Of a stretch of 64,000 nt of DNA, positions 27,757 through 37,360 are shown piece after piece. Every line of letters starts with the position of its first letter. The first letter of the stretch is position 1. The DNA lies in NCBI RefSeq assembly GCF_030010375.1, contig NZ_JASCRY010000006.1, positions 101,494 to 165,493 of the forward strand, in the 5' to 3' direction. The DNA comes from Flavobacterium yafengii. GTDB lineage: Bacteria > Bacteroidota > Bacteroidia > Flavobacteriales > Flavobacteriaceae. Position numbers and translations under genes: made by a program. The notes under the pieces are model-generated. The model searched no databases and had not been told where the DNA came from. It saw only the letters and a program-made list of their open reading frames with translations.

Positions 27757-28149
27757 CTATACAGAACCAATTAGATGTTTAAGGTCTGAAATTTGATTTT
27801 CCCATAATAATGTAGCTTCATCAACCTCATCTTTCTCTGCAAAATCAACTACCATCAAAGAAACGTCTTTGGTAAGTTCATCCACTAAAATATGTAATTC
27901 AAAAAAGTATTCTGTGTCTTTACTATTCTCATCAACCCATTTAAATTTTACTTTTTCACCTGTTTTCTTTGAAGCAAGTCTGGCTTTTTCTTGGGAATCA
28001 TTCCAAATGAAAGTAAAAAACTCACCACGAGAGTTCACATTATCAGCAAACCATTCAGACAAACCTGAAGGAGTCGATATATATTGATACAATAATTGAG
28101 GCGAAGAATTTATAGGAAACTCGATTTCGTAACGTACTTTTTGATCCAT
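27757..28149 (-). CDS. START-like/SRPBCC domain protein
   Basis: This 130-residue protein begins VRYEIEFPINSSPQLLYQYISTPSGLSEWFADNV, the start of an SRPBCC/START-like fold, and continues with paired strands and a C-terminal helix. It has no signal peptide. Proteins of this small family are common single genes in Flavobacteriia, and a hydrophobic ligand-binding role is only inferred from the fold. Its promoter region faces the tRNA-Met gene. Confidence 0.85.
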   Translation of the reverse strand: MDQKVRYEIEFPINSSPQLLYQYISTPSGLSEWFADNVNSRGEFFTFIWNDSQEKARLASKKTGEKVKFKWVDENSKDTEYFFELHILVDELTKDVSLMVVDFAEKDEVDEATLLWENQISDLKHLIGSV

Positions 28150-28238
28150 GAGCTACTTTTATTTTTTTTCGAAATATATAGAATATAACTCCGAAAAAAA
28201 AGCGTTTTTAAAAATATTTTTTTTTATTAAAAATATGC

Positions 28239-28268
28239 TTGCAGGCATTAATTTTATTTTTATATTTG
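28239..28268 (+). promoter_or_regulatory. Promoter of tRNA-Met
   Basis: TTGC at 28239-28242 and TATATTTG at 28261-28268 are 18 bases apart, matching the Bacteroidota -33/-7 consensus. The tRNA begins 38 bases after the -7 box. Confidence 0.8.
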
Positions 28269-28305
28269 CACCCGCATTCAGGGATGGTTATCCACTCGGA
28301 ATAAT

Positions 28306-28382
28306 GGCGAGATAGCTCAGTCGGTTAGAGCGCAGGATTCATAACCCTGAGGTCCCGAGTTCAAATCTCGGTCTCGCTACCA
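28306..28382 (+). tRNA. tRNA-Met (CAU), elongator type, CCA encoded
   Basis: A 77-nt cloverleaf is complete. The acceptor GGCGAGA (28306-28312) pairs with TCTCGCT, with one G-U at the first pair. The D arm is AGCTCAGTCGGTTAGAGC, the anticodon loop is TTCATAA with CAT, and the T arm is CCGAG-TTCAAAT-CTCGG. CCA is encoded. It lacks the three G-C pairs of an initiator anticodon stem. A CAU anticodon could also belong to tRNA-Ile with lysidine, but the overall sequence reads as elongator Met. Its 3' half is duplicated at 39569. Confidence 0.95.
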
Positions 28383-28385
28383 AAG

Positions 28386-28420
28386 CAAAAACCCTAACAT
28401 CAATATGTTAGGGTTTTTTA
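28386..28420 (+). terminator. Terminator of tRNA-Met
   Basis: AAAACCCTAACAT and ATGTTAGGGTTTT form a perfect 13-bp hairpin with a CAAT loop, followed by T residues. A mutated copy lies at about 39617-39653. Confidence 0.9.
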
Positions 28421-28845
28421 TTGAAATTATATTTCGAAAATACCGACTTTAAACGTCTCAAGTGAGGTCTCAAGTGAGGAATTTATAATTCGAAATACAA
28501 ATTTTAATAAACATCAAACAGAAAAGGTATAAATGAAATGTAGTTTTTCATGTATACCTTTTCTGCTTCAATCAAATATTTTAATTTCCAAAACCCCTAT
28601 TGCAATCACTAATGAAAGTTTAGGATAAAATTTTATTGAATAATGATTACAAAAAAGGAGATAAGGAAGAGTCAGATTAAAATGACGAAACTTATTAATT
28701 TGATTTGCTAGACTCTTTTAAAAGTAGTAGAAATTATTTCATTTTTCAAGAATTAAAAATACTTTTTAATTCTTGAAAAATGAAATTTTTTATTGGATAA
28801 AAATCTTATCAAAAAACGGTCAAACTTCACTAAAAGTAGTTCAAA
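28421..28845. other. Non-coding gap between tRNA-Met and the kdp block, containing a long perfect hairpin
   Basis: This 425-base A+T-rich gap has no credible ORF. Its only clear structure is the 24-bp inverted repeat at 28736-28786, described separately. The short partial repeat CTCAAGTGAGGTCTCAAGTGAGG near 28458-28480 was noticed but not assigned a role. Confidence 0.5.
28736..28786. terminator. 24-bp perfect inverted repeat with 3-base loop; probable terminator of the kdp operon
   Basis: The arm at 28736-28759 is the exact reverse complement of the arm at 28763-28786, with loop TAC. It lies 60 bases after the stop of the last gene of the minus-strand kdp block. A T run follows on the plus strand, and the minus side is only moderately T-rich. 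A terminator or RNA-stabilising hairpin is the simplest reading. Confidence 0.65.
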
Positions 28846-30570
28846 TTAAACAATACCTAATTTAAAATAAAAAGTGCTTCCTAATCCTAATTCGCTTTCC
28901 ACTCCAATGATTCCGCCCTGCGCTTCAATAAATTCTTTGCATATGGCTAATCCTAATCCTGTTCCGGACTTGTGACTTCCCGGAATTTGGAAATACTTAT
29001 CGAAAACCTTGTTTTTATAGTGACTGTCAATCCCTTTTCCGGTATCAATTACCTGAAAAGCAATTTGATGGTTATCGTTTTTCAGTTTTACAATTATTTT
29101 GCTGTTATCCGATGAATACCGAATAGCATTGGTTAAAAAATTAATCATAACCCAAGTCGTTTTTTCGCTGTCGGCTTTTACTGCAGGCAGGTTTTCCTCG
29201 GCTTCTACAATCAATACAATTTGCCTTTGGTCTGCTTGTATTTTTACCGCTTCTGTGGCATAATGAATAATCTCGTAAGGATTGCTTTTTTCAATATTGA
29301 GTTGAATATTCCCGGTTTCAACTTGCGAAAGTTCCAGCAATTCGCCTGTAATTTTCAACAAGCGTTCACTATCGTCTTTGACACTTTCTACCAATTGTTT
29401 TTGCTCTTCATTTAGAATGCCTATTTGTTCTTTTTCCAATAACTGCAAACTCAATTTTATTGAAGCAATAGGTGTCTTTAATTCGTGTGAAACGGTGGCT
29501 ATAAAATTGGTTTTAGCAAAATCCAATTCTTTAAAAACAGTAATATTCCTTAAAATAATTACATCGCCTATAGCAATAGTTTGGTCTTCGCCTGTTGGTT
29601 TTATGGTGATATTTATCGTTTCTTTTTCGAAATAGCTTTCTTTTCCATCGGCAAAAATTTTCATTGGAAGTGATTTCTGTTTCTCATTTTCCAAATCATT
29701 GACTATTAAAGATTTTATCAAATCATTAGTAATAGCTAGCGTTGATGCCAGTTTTCCAATAACGTCTTCCGATTTTAACCCCATGATTTTCAACGCTTCA
29801 TCATTGGCAAATAAAATTAAACCCTGATTATCTAACCCAATAATCGGATCGTGCATATTGTTGATTAAGGTTTCCAGTCTTTTCTTTTCAAACGACAATT
29901 TATACAGATTACTATTGTTATACTCCTGCAGTTTTTCTGCCATGATATTGAATGATTTGGCCAAATCCCCAAATTCATTGTGATTCATAAAATTCACACG
30001 TTGCGAATAGTTTTTATTGGCTATTTCTTTGATACTGTCCGTGAGTTCTTTTATTGGGTTGGCAATATTGTTGGGCAAATTCACCAGAAGATTAAAAGCA
30101 ATCAAAAAGCAAAGTGTTCCTGTAACTGCAATCCAAAAATTAGCGGTCTCTGCTGTGTGTTTAGCAATATCACTTTTTTGTTTTATTGCATTCATATTCA
30201 ATTTCATAATCTCGAAAATGTCTTGACGGATTTGGCTTTTCAAGGTTTCATCGGCTCTGTTTTTTTTCAAGAAATCAAAATTTTTCTGCAAATTATAGGT
30301 CGCTTTATCTTCGCCAGCCTCCGTAATATTGGTAATTTGTTTGGTAATATTAGTTTCAAATATAGTAATTGCCTTTTCTTCATTCACATTAATTTCATCT
30401 AACGAAAGAAGCATATTACGAGAATATTCTAATGTGTTGTAGTTAGCCTTCAGAATATTTTCGGTGTCTTTTTTTATGGAAAAAATATAAAAAGCACCAA
30501 CTAATGAAAGAATGATTATCAGTAAAAAAAGTAAGCCAACGCCTAGGTTTAATTTGGTTTTAATTTTCAT
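28846..30570 (-). CDS. Membrane sensor histidine kinase of the kdp block (HAMP-PAS-HisKA-HATPase)
   Basis: This 574-residue kinase has two membrane helices (about 8-30 and 145-163) around a ~115-residue helical periplasmic region. These are followed by HAMP (about 165-220), PAS (about 230-345), HisKA with VSHELKTP (phospho-His362) and HATPase_c, with NFLTNAIRYS and GTGLGLAICKEF. It begins one base after the stop of the KdpD N-terminal gene, so the two are translated together. In E. coli these parts are one protein, KdpD, with four central helices. Here the kinase half is separate and has a different, two-helix sensor. The likely partner is the NtrC-type regulator at the head of the block. Confidence 0.92.
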   Translation of the reverse strand: MKIKTKLNLGVGLLFLLIIILSLVGAFYIFSIKKDTENILKANYNTLEYSRNMLLSLDEINVNEEKAITIFETNITKQITNITEAGEDKATYNLQKNFDFLKKNRADETLKSQIRQDIFEIMKLNMNAIKQKSDIAKHTAETANFWIAVTGTLCFLIAFNLLVNLPNNIANPIKELTDSIKEIANKNYSQRVNFMNHNEFGDLAKSFNIMAEKLQEYNNSNLYKLSFEKKRLETLINNMHDPIIGLDNQGLILFANDEALKIMGLKSEDVIGKLASTLAITNDLIKSLIVNDLENEKQKSLPMKIFADGKESYFEKETINITIKPTGEDQTIAIGDVIILRNITVFKELDFAKTNFIATVSHELKTPIASIKLSLQLLEKEQIGILNEEQKQLVESVKDDSERLLKITGELLELSQVETGNIQLNIEKSNPYEIIHYATEAVKIQADQRQIVLIVEAEENLPAVKADSEKTTWVMINFLTNAIRYSSDNSKIIVKLKNDNHQIAFQVIDTGKGIDSHYKNKVFDKYFQIPGSHKSGTGLGLAICKEFIEAQGGIIGVESELGLGSTFYFKLGIV

Positions 30571-30571
30571 T

Positions 30572-31699
30572 TTAAGATAGAATTACAAGGTCAATATTGG
30601 ATGACGTTAAGTTGTTAAGCAATTTATTGAAAACAGTTGTCGATAAAATTACTTTAAATAAACTCAAATGCGGTTTCCCGATGCAAACGGTGGTGATTTG
30701 CTTTTGGGCGACGACCTCTAAAATAGCATCCGTAATCTGTTTACTTTCCATTCGAATCACTTCGGCACCCAGCTGCGTGGCTAATTTGAAATTATTTATC
30801 AGATGCCGTTGTTTGTCGAGCGCAATTTTGTCGCTACTTTCTTTTGGTGTTTCTACATACAAAACATACCATTTACTATTGTAATAACTCGCTAATCGAG
30901 CCGTTTTTCTTATGATTGTCTTGGCTATTTTGTCGTTACTACTGATACAAGCCAATAATTTTTCATGTTTTATTGTAACATTTTTAGGCACTTCATTTTC
31001 CACTTTCCGATTTACTTGGCTGGCGACTTCTTTTAAAGCCAATTCCCGTAATTGTAAAATTTGATCGGATTTAAAAAAATTATTCAGCGCAGTCGGAATT
31101 TTATCCGCAGTATAAATTTTACCCTCTTTCAAACGGGCAATCAAATCCTCTGAAGTCAAATCGATATTCACCACCTCATCCGCTAGTTTCAAAACACTGT
31201 CAGGTATACGTTCCTGAACGTCAATATTCGTAATTCTTTTTACGTTTTCATTTAAACTTTCAATATGCTGAATATTTACTGCCGAAACCACATTTATTCC
31301 CGCTTCCAGAATCTCCAGAACATCCTGCCAACGTTTTTCGTTTTTGCTTCCTTCAATATTGGTATGCGCCAATTCATCTACAATCACGACTTCCGGCCGC
31401 AAATTTATTATGGCCTGAACGTCCATTTCTTCAAGCTGTTTGCCTTTATAAAAAAGTGTTCGTCTCGGGATGATTGGCAAACCTTCTAATAATTCGTGTG
31501 TTTCCTTACGATTATGCGTTTCTATATATCCGATTTTTACATCAATCCCATTTTTCAACAACGTATGTGCTTCCTGTAGCATACGAAAAGTTTTGCCTAC
31601 ACCGGCACTCATACCGATGTAGACTTTAAACTTTCCTTTACGTGATTTCTGAATTAAATCAAGAAAGTGTTTGATATTATTTTCTTTTTCGTGGTCCAA
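30572..31699 (-). CDS. kdpD: KdpD N-terminal half: KdpD sensor domain plus universal-stress-protein domain, without kinase
   Basis: This 375-residue soluble protein opens with the KdpD domain: KFKVYIGMSAGVGKT with Walker A at residues 29-37, IGYIETHNRKET, and Walker B-like VVIVDELAHTN. A Usp-like domain follows (about 245-375), matching the N-terminal cytoplasmic part of E. coli KdpD that binds ATP and c-di-AMP-type ligands in other bacteria. There is no transmembrane or kinase part; these are supplied by the next gene one base away. The N-terminal domain probably controls the kinase in trans. It follows the porin gene by 32 bases. Confidence 0.92.
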   Translation of the reverse strand: MDHEKENNIKHFLDLIQKSRKGKFKVYIGMSAGVGKTFRMLQEAHTLLKNGIDVKIGYIETHNRKETHELLEGLPIIPRRTLFYKGKQLEEMDVQAIINLRPEVVIVDELAHTNIEGSKNEKRWQDVLEILEAGINVVSAVNIQHIESLNENVKRITNIDVQERIPDSVLKLADEVVNIDLTSEDLIARLKEGKIYTADKIPTALNNFFKSDQILQLRELALKEVASQVNRKVENEVPKNVTIKHEKLLACISSNDKIAKTIIRKTARLASYYNSKWYVLYVETPKESSDKIALDKQRHLINNFKLATQLGAEVIRMESKQITDAILEVVAQKQITTVCIGKPHLSLFKVILSTTVFNKLLNNLTSSNIDLVILS

Positions 31700-31731
31700 T
31701 TTAGATTTAGGGTTTTATATTTTAGAAAAAA

Positions 31732-32826
31732 TTAAAATGAAATAGCCAATGATGTAGTCAAAAATACATTTTGATTGCTTGCCAAATTGTCTTTCAAAAA
31801 GATATCATCTTTACTATTTAATGTTCTTGCCTCTAATCTAAACATTACATTATCAGTAGGTAAATAATCAAAATTAGCCGAAAAACCGTAGGTTTTAAAT
31901 CCATTTGGAGTTCCTGTTGCAATAATAACTCCTTTTTCATCACTATAATATTCACCTCTTGCTGCCAATTGTATTTTAGTTGTCGGTTTGTATTGCGCTA
32001 TTAAAATCGGTGAAAACCAAACATCATACTCGTCACTTTCTGTTACTTTTTGTTGCGCTCCAATATCAAAACCAGCTGTTAAACTTGTCTTTTCGGATAC
32101 TTTAAATTGTCCGTAAAAATTATTGAAATAACGCCTTTTTCTGTCATTATCCGGTTGTTCATTCCCCACATACGTACTCCAATTCAACGTCGTTTTTGCA
32201 TTTGGCTTATAGGTTACTTGTGTTCCAAAAGCCGGTGTTTGATTGCCATCAATTTTCTGGATGCGTTGCCATCCGTTCAAATACATCGCAGCCAAATACC
32301 ATTTTTCACTTTTTGACGTATATCCAATTTTTACTCCTGCTTCGTAATACGGAGAATTATCAGCCAAAATACTTCTAGTCAAAGTGGCACAATCTTTACC
32401 AATCGCGCTTTCAAAACCAATATGTGACGGCATAATTCCCGCATCAATCCATAAATTTTGATTTTTAGAAATTTTTACTCCCACATTGGCTTCATATATA
32501 TTTTTCAATAAACCCTGTTCTGCTGCCAAATTGTATTCGGCATACGTTCCGGCCATTAGGGCAAAATTCCCGCGAACATTGTCTTTAGCATAATTGACTT
32601 TTGCCAATCCTAAATTCAAATTGGCTTCATTGTGTTTGTTATGACTGTAAAAAAATCCGGGTCTGACGTGATTGTCGGGTCCGCCAAAATCATAACTGTA
32701 ATACGTTTCTATATAACCCGAAAACGTGAAAGGACTTTTTTCTTTCCCACCTTCTTGAGCATTGATTGTCGTAAATCCGAAAGCTAATGAAGCGGAAACT
32801 ATTATTTTTTTCATTGTTTTTTTCAT
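31732..32826 (-). CDS. Outer-membrane beta-barrel porin embedded in the kdp operon
   Basis: From the ATG at 32826 the product is 364 residues. The longer reading from 32886 adds 20 residues that run through an intergenic repeat and would bury the signal peptide MKKIIVSASLAFGFTTINAQ. The mature protein alternates aromatic-edged strands (SGYIETYYSYDFGGPDNH, ANLNLGLAKVNYAKD, and a final FLTTSLAISF), the pattern of a 14-16-strand porin of the BBP2/OmpL-like group. Lying between kdpC and kdpD on the same strand, it probably provides ion passage across the outer membrane for the same response. Potassium selectivity is not shown. Confidence 0.85.
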   Translation of the reverse strand: MKKTMKKIIVSASLAFGFTTINAQEGGKEKSPFTFSGYIETYYSYDFGGPDNHVRPGFFYSHNKHNEANLNLGLAKVNYAKDNVRGNFALMAGTYAEYNLAAEQGLLKNIYEANVGVKISKNQNLWIDAGIMPSHIGFESAIGKDCATLTRSILADNSPYYEAGVKIGYTSKSEKWYLAAMYLNGWQRIQKIDGNQTPAFGTQVTYKPNAKTTLNWSTYVGNEQPDNDRKRRYFNNFYGQFKVSEKTSLTAGFDIGAQQKVTESDEYDVWFSPILIAQYKPTTKIQLAARGEYYSDEKGVIIATGTPNGFKTYGFSANFDYLPTDNVMFRLEARTLNSKDDIFLKDNLASNQNVFLTTSLAISF

Positions 32827-32860
32827 TGCGAGGAACGAAGCAATCTCATCCTCATTATTT
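32818..32860. repeat. REP-like intergenic repeat fragment
   Basis: The segment CATTGCGAGGAACGAAGCAAT carries ATTGC/GCAAT ends around a GAGGAACGAA centre, a small hairpin-forming unit of the kind found repeatedly between genes in many bacteria. It explains the extra N-terminal residues of the long porin reading. Only one copy was seen in this window. Confidence 0.45.
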
Positions 32861-32971
32861 ATATTAAGAGCCAATCCCGCTATCATTCCAAATCTTTTGT
32901 TTTTTTAAGGAAAAAACAAAAGGATTTTCCCTTCTATCGGGGCTAAAAAATTTGTTCTATACTTTATTCTT

Positions 32972-33526
32972 TTATTTCAGTTCATCCAAAGCTATATTCA
33001 ACTCCAAAACATTTACAGTTGAAGTTCCCATAACAGTTGGTGTATTGATTTTGGTTTTCACTAAAGCTTTTACTTTTTCTTCTGATAATTTTCTTGTTGC
33101 CGCCACTCGTTTCACTTGAATTAGCGCCCCTTTTGGTGAAATATTCGGATCCAAACCACTACCGGAAGCCGTAACCATATCCGAAGGGATTTCAGATTTT
33201 TTAAGATAGGAATGTACAATTAAAAATGTATCAATCCTTTTTTGAACCAAAGCCAGATAATCCGCATTGCTCGGTCCTTTGTTACTTCCGGCACTTCCGG
33301 CAGCATTGTAATCCACCGCCGAAGGTCTTCCCCAAAAGTAGTGTGATTTATCGAATTTTTGTCCGATTTTTTGATACCCCACCACTTTTCCGTTTACGGT
33401 AACCGTTTCTCCTTTTCCTTTGTTAGGAGCTAATTGTGCTATTCCAAAAATCGCCATGGGATAAATGACAGCAAGCAATACCAGCATGAATAGTGTAAAT
33501 TTGAGTATTGAAAATATATTTTTCAT
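32972..33526 (-). CDS. kdpC: Potassium-transporting ATPase subunit C
   Basis: This 184-residue protein has a single N-terminal membrane helix (about 8-30) and a periplasmic domain. It contains YFWGRPSAVDYNAAGSAGSNKGPSN, VTASGSGLDPNISPKGALIQVKR and a conserved C-terminal VNVLELN. KdpC assists assembly and potassium binding in the KdpFABC pump. It starts 50 bases after kdpB on the same strand. Confidence 0.96.
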   Translation of the reverse strand: MKNIFSILKFTLFMLVLLAVIYPMAIFGIAQLAPNKGKGETVTVNGKVVGYQKIGQKFDKSHYFWGRPSAVDYNAAGSAGSNKGPSNADYLALVQKRIDTFLIVHSYLKKSEIPSDMVTASGSGLDPNISPKGALIQVKRVAATRKLSEEKVKALVKTKINTPTVMGTSTVNVLELNIALDELK

Positions 33527-33576
33527 TTGTTTATTTTTTAAACCTAACCCGTTTTAAAAATCGGTTAGGAATGATT

Positions 33577-35610
33577 TTACATGAATAATGCTACAGCTAA
33601 ATCGATTAATTTGATTCCGATAAATGGAATAATCAATCCACCAAGTCCATAAATCAATAGGTTCCTCTTCAAAATAGCACTGGCACCGATTGGTTTATAA
33701 TCAACCCCTTTTAAAGCGAGCGGAATCAATATCGGAATGATAATCGCATTGAAAATCACTGCTGATAAAATGGCACTTTCCGGACTGTGCAATCGCATAA
33801 TGTTCAAACCTTCTAGAGCAGGAATTGCCGTGATGAAAAGTGCCGGAACAATCGCAAAATATTTGGCCACATCATTCGCAATAGAGAACGTAGTAAGCGT
33901 TCCTCTAGTCATCAACAATTGTTTTCCTATTTCAATAATTTCAATTAACTTAGTTGGGTCATTGTCAAGATCGACCATGTTTCCTGCTTCTTTTGCTGCT
34001 TGTGTTCCGCTGTTCATGGCGACACCTACATCGGCTTGCGCCAAAGCGGGTGCGTCATTTGTTCCGTCACCCATCATCGCTACAAGTTTCCCGTTTTGTT
34101 GCTCATTCTTGATGTAGTTCATTTTATCTTCCGGTTTAGCTTCGGCAATAAAATCATCGACACCGGCAGCTTCTGCAATGAATTTGGCTGTCAAAGGATT
34201 ATCTCCGGTAACCATTACCGTTTTTACCCCCATTTTTCTCAAACGGTCAAAACGTTCTTTCATTCCGGTTTTGATGATATCCTGCAATTCTATAACCCCT
34301 TGAACTTGGTTATTTTTAACCACCACCAAAGGCGTTCCTCCATTAGAGGATATTTCAATTACTTGTTGCGCTGTATCCTCTGGAAATGGATTTCCGGCTT
34401 TTTTGGCAATGTTTTTTACTGCATCCTGAGCGCCTTTTCTAATATCGGTTCCGTCTTTTAAAACAACACCGCTGGTTCTAGTTTCGGCTGTAAATTTGAT
34501 TAAAGTTGCTCCTTCAATAGATAGTTTGTTCGCTACTTCAATTCCTGCCAGTTCCACAATACTTTTACCTTCCGGTGTATCATCGGCAAGTGAACTTAAA
34601 ACTGCTGATTTGATAAAATCGTCTTCCGAAATTCCTTTTGCAGGATAAAAAGATGTTGCTTTTCGGTTTCCAATCGTGATGGTTCCTGTTTTATCCAAAA
34701 GCAATACATCAATATCGCCGGCAGTTTCGACTGCTTTTCCTGATTTTGTAATTACGTTAGCCCGTAAGGCTCGGTCCATTCCCGCAATCCCAATGGCGGA
34801 AAGCAGACCACCAATTGTTGTCGGAATTAAACAAACAAAAAGTGAAATAAAGGCGGCAATGGTTATCGGTGCGTTTGCATAATCCGCGAAAGGTTTTAAG
34901 GTCACGCAGACAATTACGAAAATCAACGTAAATGCTGCCAAAAGAATGGTTAATGCAATTTCATTTGGCGTTTTCTGACGACTGGCTCCTTCTACCAAAG
35001 CAATCATTTTATCCAAAAAACTTTCACCTGGTTCGTTTGTCACGATAACTTTTATTTTGTCCGATAACACTTTCGTTCCAACGGTTACAGACGATTTATC
35101 ACCTCCTGATTCCCGAATGACAGGAGCACTCTCTCCAGTAATGGCACTTTCATCTATAGTGGCTAAACCTTCGATAATTTCACCATCAGTGGCAATTAAA
35201 TCACCAGCTTCACAGATGAAAACATCGCCTTTCTTCAATTCGGAAGAACTGATATTTTTGATTTCGCCATTGGCTAAAACCAGCCTCGCCGGAGTTTCTT
35301 CTCGTGTTTTTCTTAAACTGTCGGCTTGTGCTTTCCCTCTGGCTTCGGCAATAGCTTCGGCAAAATTGGCAAACAATAGCGTTGCTAACAAAATTAAGAA
35401 TACTATGAAATTATAAGTAAAACTGCCTTGATCCTGTGCGCCAAATAAAATGGCAATACATACTGCAAGCATAATGGCAGTCCCGATTTCTACGGTAAAC
35501 ATTACCGGATTTTTGAACATTATTTTAGGGTTAAGCTTAACAAAAGACTGCACTAAGGCATCTTTCACCTGCTTACCTTCAAATAATGAGTTGGATTTAT
35601 TTTTAGTCAT
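33577..35610 (-). CDS. kdpB: Potassium-transporting ATPase subunit B (P-type ATPase)
   Basis: The start is set at ATG 35610 (677 residues, [10 protein letters not shown]), because the longer reading begins with a TTG at 35619 directly against the kdpA stop. Visible motifs are [15 protein letters not shown] (the TGES loop), the phosphorylation site DKTGTIT (Asp306), [29 protein letters not shown] and the [12 protein letters not shown] membrane segment. KdpB hydrolyses ATP to drive potassium uptake through KdpA. All expected P-type ATPase parts are intact. Confidence 0.97.
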   Translation of the reverse strand: MTKNKSNSLFEGKQVKDALVQSFVKLNPKIMFKNPVMFTVEIGTAIMLAVCIAILFGAQDQGSFTYNFIVFLILLATLLFANFAEAIAEARGKAQADSLRKTREETPARLVLANGEIKNISSSELKKGDVFICEAGDLIATDGEIIEGLATIDESAITGESAPVIRESGGDKSSVTVGTKVLSDKIKVIVTNEPGESFLDKMIALVEGASRQKTPNEIALTILLAAFTLIFVIVCVTLKPFADYANAPITIAAFISLFVCLIPTTIGGLLSAIGIAGMDRALRANVITKSGKAVETAGDIDVLLLDKTGTITIGNRKATSFYPAKGISEDDFIKSAVLSSLADDTPEGKSIVELAGIEVANKLSIEGATLIKFTAETRTSGVVLKDGTDIRKGAQDAVKNIAKKAGNPFPEDTAQQVIEISSNGGTPLVVVKNNQVQGVIELQDIIKTGMKERFDRLRKMGVKTVMVTGDNPLTAKFIAEAAGVDDFIAEAKPEDKMNYIKNEQQNGKLVAMMGDGTNDAPALAQADVGVAMNSGTQAAKEAGNMVDLDNDPTKLIEIIEIGKQLLMTRGTLTTFSIANDVAKYFAIVPALFITAIPALEGLNIMRLHSPESAILSAVIFNAIIIPILIPLALKGVDYKPIGASAILKRNLLIYGLGGLIIPFIGIKLIDLAVALFM

Positions 35611-35619
35611 CTTGATCAA

Positions 35620-37341
35620 TTATTTTAATGAAAAGTATTCTGCCAATGGTCCTAAAGCCAACGCCGGGAAGAACGATAAAGCGGCAATAATGGCGATTAC
35701 GGCAAAAACCATGACTCCAAAAATGGTCGTATCTGTTTTTAAAGTTCCTGCACTTTCCGGAATGTATTTTTTATTGGCCAATAATCCTGCGATTGCCAAA
35801 GGTCCAATTATCGGAAGGAAACGACTCAATAACAAAACAATTGCTGTGGTGATATTCCAAAACGGATTATTGTCTCCTAAACCTTCAAATCCAGAACCGT
35901 TATTGGCTGCGCTTGAGGTATATTCATATAACATTTCCGAAAACCCATGATGACCGGGGTTGTTGAGCCATCCAGTGGCGTTTCCGCTGAACCAGTACCC
36001 CATTGCTGTATCATTTGCCGCAAAATAAGAAGCCAAAGCGGTTCCGGATAATATCAATAAAGGATGAAGAATAGCAATAAAAGCGGCGATTTTCACTTCA
36101 CGGGCTTCAATTTTCTTCCCTAAAAATTCCGGTGTTCGACCAACCATTAATCCAGATATGAAAACGGCGAGAATAATGAAAATATAAAAGTTCAAAAATC
36201 CTACTCCGCATCCACCGTAAAACGCATTGACCATCATGGCCAGTAACTGCATAGCACCAGAAACCGACATCGAACTATCGTGCATACTATTGACCGAACC
36301 TGTTGAAATCACCGTTGTTGCTATGCTCCAAAATCCGGAAATAGCAGGTCCGAAGCGGACTTCCTTACCCTCCATAGCACCTGTAGACTGCATAATCCCC
36401 ATTCTTTCGATAGCTGGATTTCCGTTCATTTCGCTGATAACTGTTGGCACTACTAAAAGTAGAAATCCAACGGTCATTACGCCAAAAATAATCTGCGATA
36501 ACCTTCTTTTATTGAGATAAAAACCCAATGCAAAAATCATCGCAAACGGAATTATTAATTGTGCCCACAATTCAACCGCATTGGTAAAATAAGTAGGATT
36601 CTCTAATGGATGTGACGAGTTGGCTCCAAAAAATCCACCTCCATTGGTTCCGATATGTTTAATACCGATAAATGCTGCGGCAGGACCACGGGAAACTGAA
36701 ACAGAATCACCCTGTAAAGTGGTAATTGTATCCTTTCCTTCAAAAGTCATTGGAGTTCCGCTAAATAACAAAGCAATTGCTACTATAGCAGAAAGCGGCA
36801 GTAAAATACGGGTACAGCTTTTGATGAAATAATTATAAAAATTTCCTAATGTATCTGTAGTTCTTTCTTTCATTGCAGTAAAAACCATTGCTGCGGCTGC
36901 CATTCCCACACCCGCAGAAACAAATTGCAGGAACATCAAAACCATCTGCGACAGATAGGAAACACCTGTTTCACCGGAATAATGCTGCAAATTGCAATTC
37001 ACCACAAACGAAATAGCGGTATTGAATGCCAAATCGGGAGTCATGTTTGGATTATTATCCGGATTTAAAGGCATTGAACCCTGAAATAACAAAACAAAAA
37101 AGCAAAGAAAGAACCAAACCATGTTGACGCTTAAAAGCGCTTTTAAATGCTGTTTCCAGTTCATTTCTTCAGTTGCGTTGATGCCGCTGATTTTGAAAAT
37201 AAATTTCTCAATTGGATTGAAAATCGGGTCAAGGAATGTTTTATCTCCCGTAAAAACTCTAGCAATATAGTTTCCGACAGGAACCGCTAAAATTATAGAG
37301 ATAATAAAAATACTAATGACACCAAATAATTCTGTGTTCAT
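35620..37341 (-). CDS. kdpA: Potassium-transporting ATPase subunit A
   Basis: This 573-residue inner-membrane protein has about ten helices. Selectivity-filter regions include IGTNGGGFFGANSSHPLENP and YGGCGVGFLNFYIF, and HYSGETGVSYLSQM lies in the first pore repeat. KdpA is the channel-like potassium-binding subunit related to Trk/Ktr. It lies 19 bases after kdpF and 9 bases before the kdpB ATG, all on the same strand. Confidence 0.97.
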   Translation of the reverse strand: MNTELFGVISIFIISIILAVPVGNYIARVFTGDKTFLDPIFNPIEKFIFKISGINATEEMNWKQHLKALLSVNMVWFFLCFFVLLFQGSMPLNPDNNPNMTPDLAFNTAISFVVNCNLQHYSGETGVSYLSQMVLMFLQFVSAGVGMAAAAMVFTAMKERTTDTLGNFYNYFIKSCTRILLPLSAIVAIALLFSGTPMTFEGKDTITTLQGDSVSVSRGPAAAFIGIKHIGTNGGGFFGANSSHPLENPTYFTNAVELWAQLIIPFAMIFALGFYLNKRRLSQIIFGVMTVGFLLLVVPTVISEMNGNPAIERMGIMQSTGAMEGKEVRFGPAISGFWSIATTVISTGSVNSMHDSSMSVSGAMQLLAMMVNAFYGGCGVGFLNFYIFIILAVFISGLMVGRTPEFLGKKIEAREVKIAAFIAILHPLLILSGTALASYFAANDTAMGYWFSGNATGWLNNPGHHGFSEMLYEYTSSAANNGSGFEGLGDNNPFWNITTAIVLLLSRFLPIIGPLAIAGLLANKKYIPESAGTLKTDTTIFGVMVFAVIAIIAALSFFPALALGPLAEYFSLK

Positions 37342-37360
37342 AAAAAAATAGTTTATTTAG

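Noticed and set aside
33577..35619. kdpB start at 35619
   Set aside because: That codon is TTG and abuts the kdpA stop. The ATG at 35610 gives a normal KdpB N-terminus.
33737..35950. Several plus-strand readings of 68-166 codons opposite kdpA and kdpB
   Set aside because: They are reverse-strand shadows of strongly conserved P-type ATPase and KdpA sequence, with no independent support.
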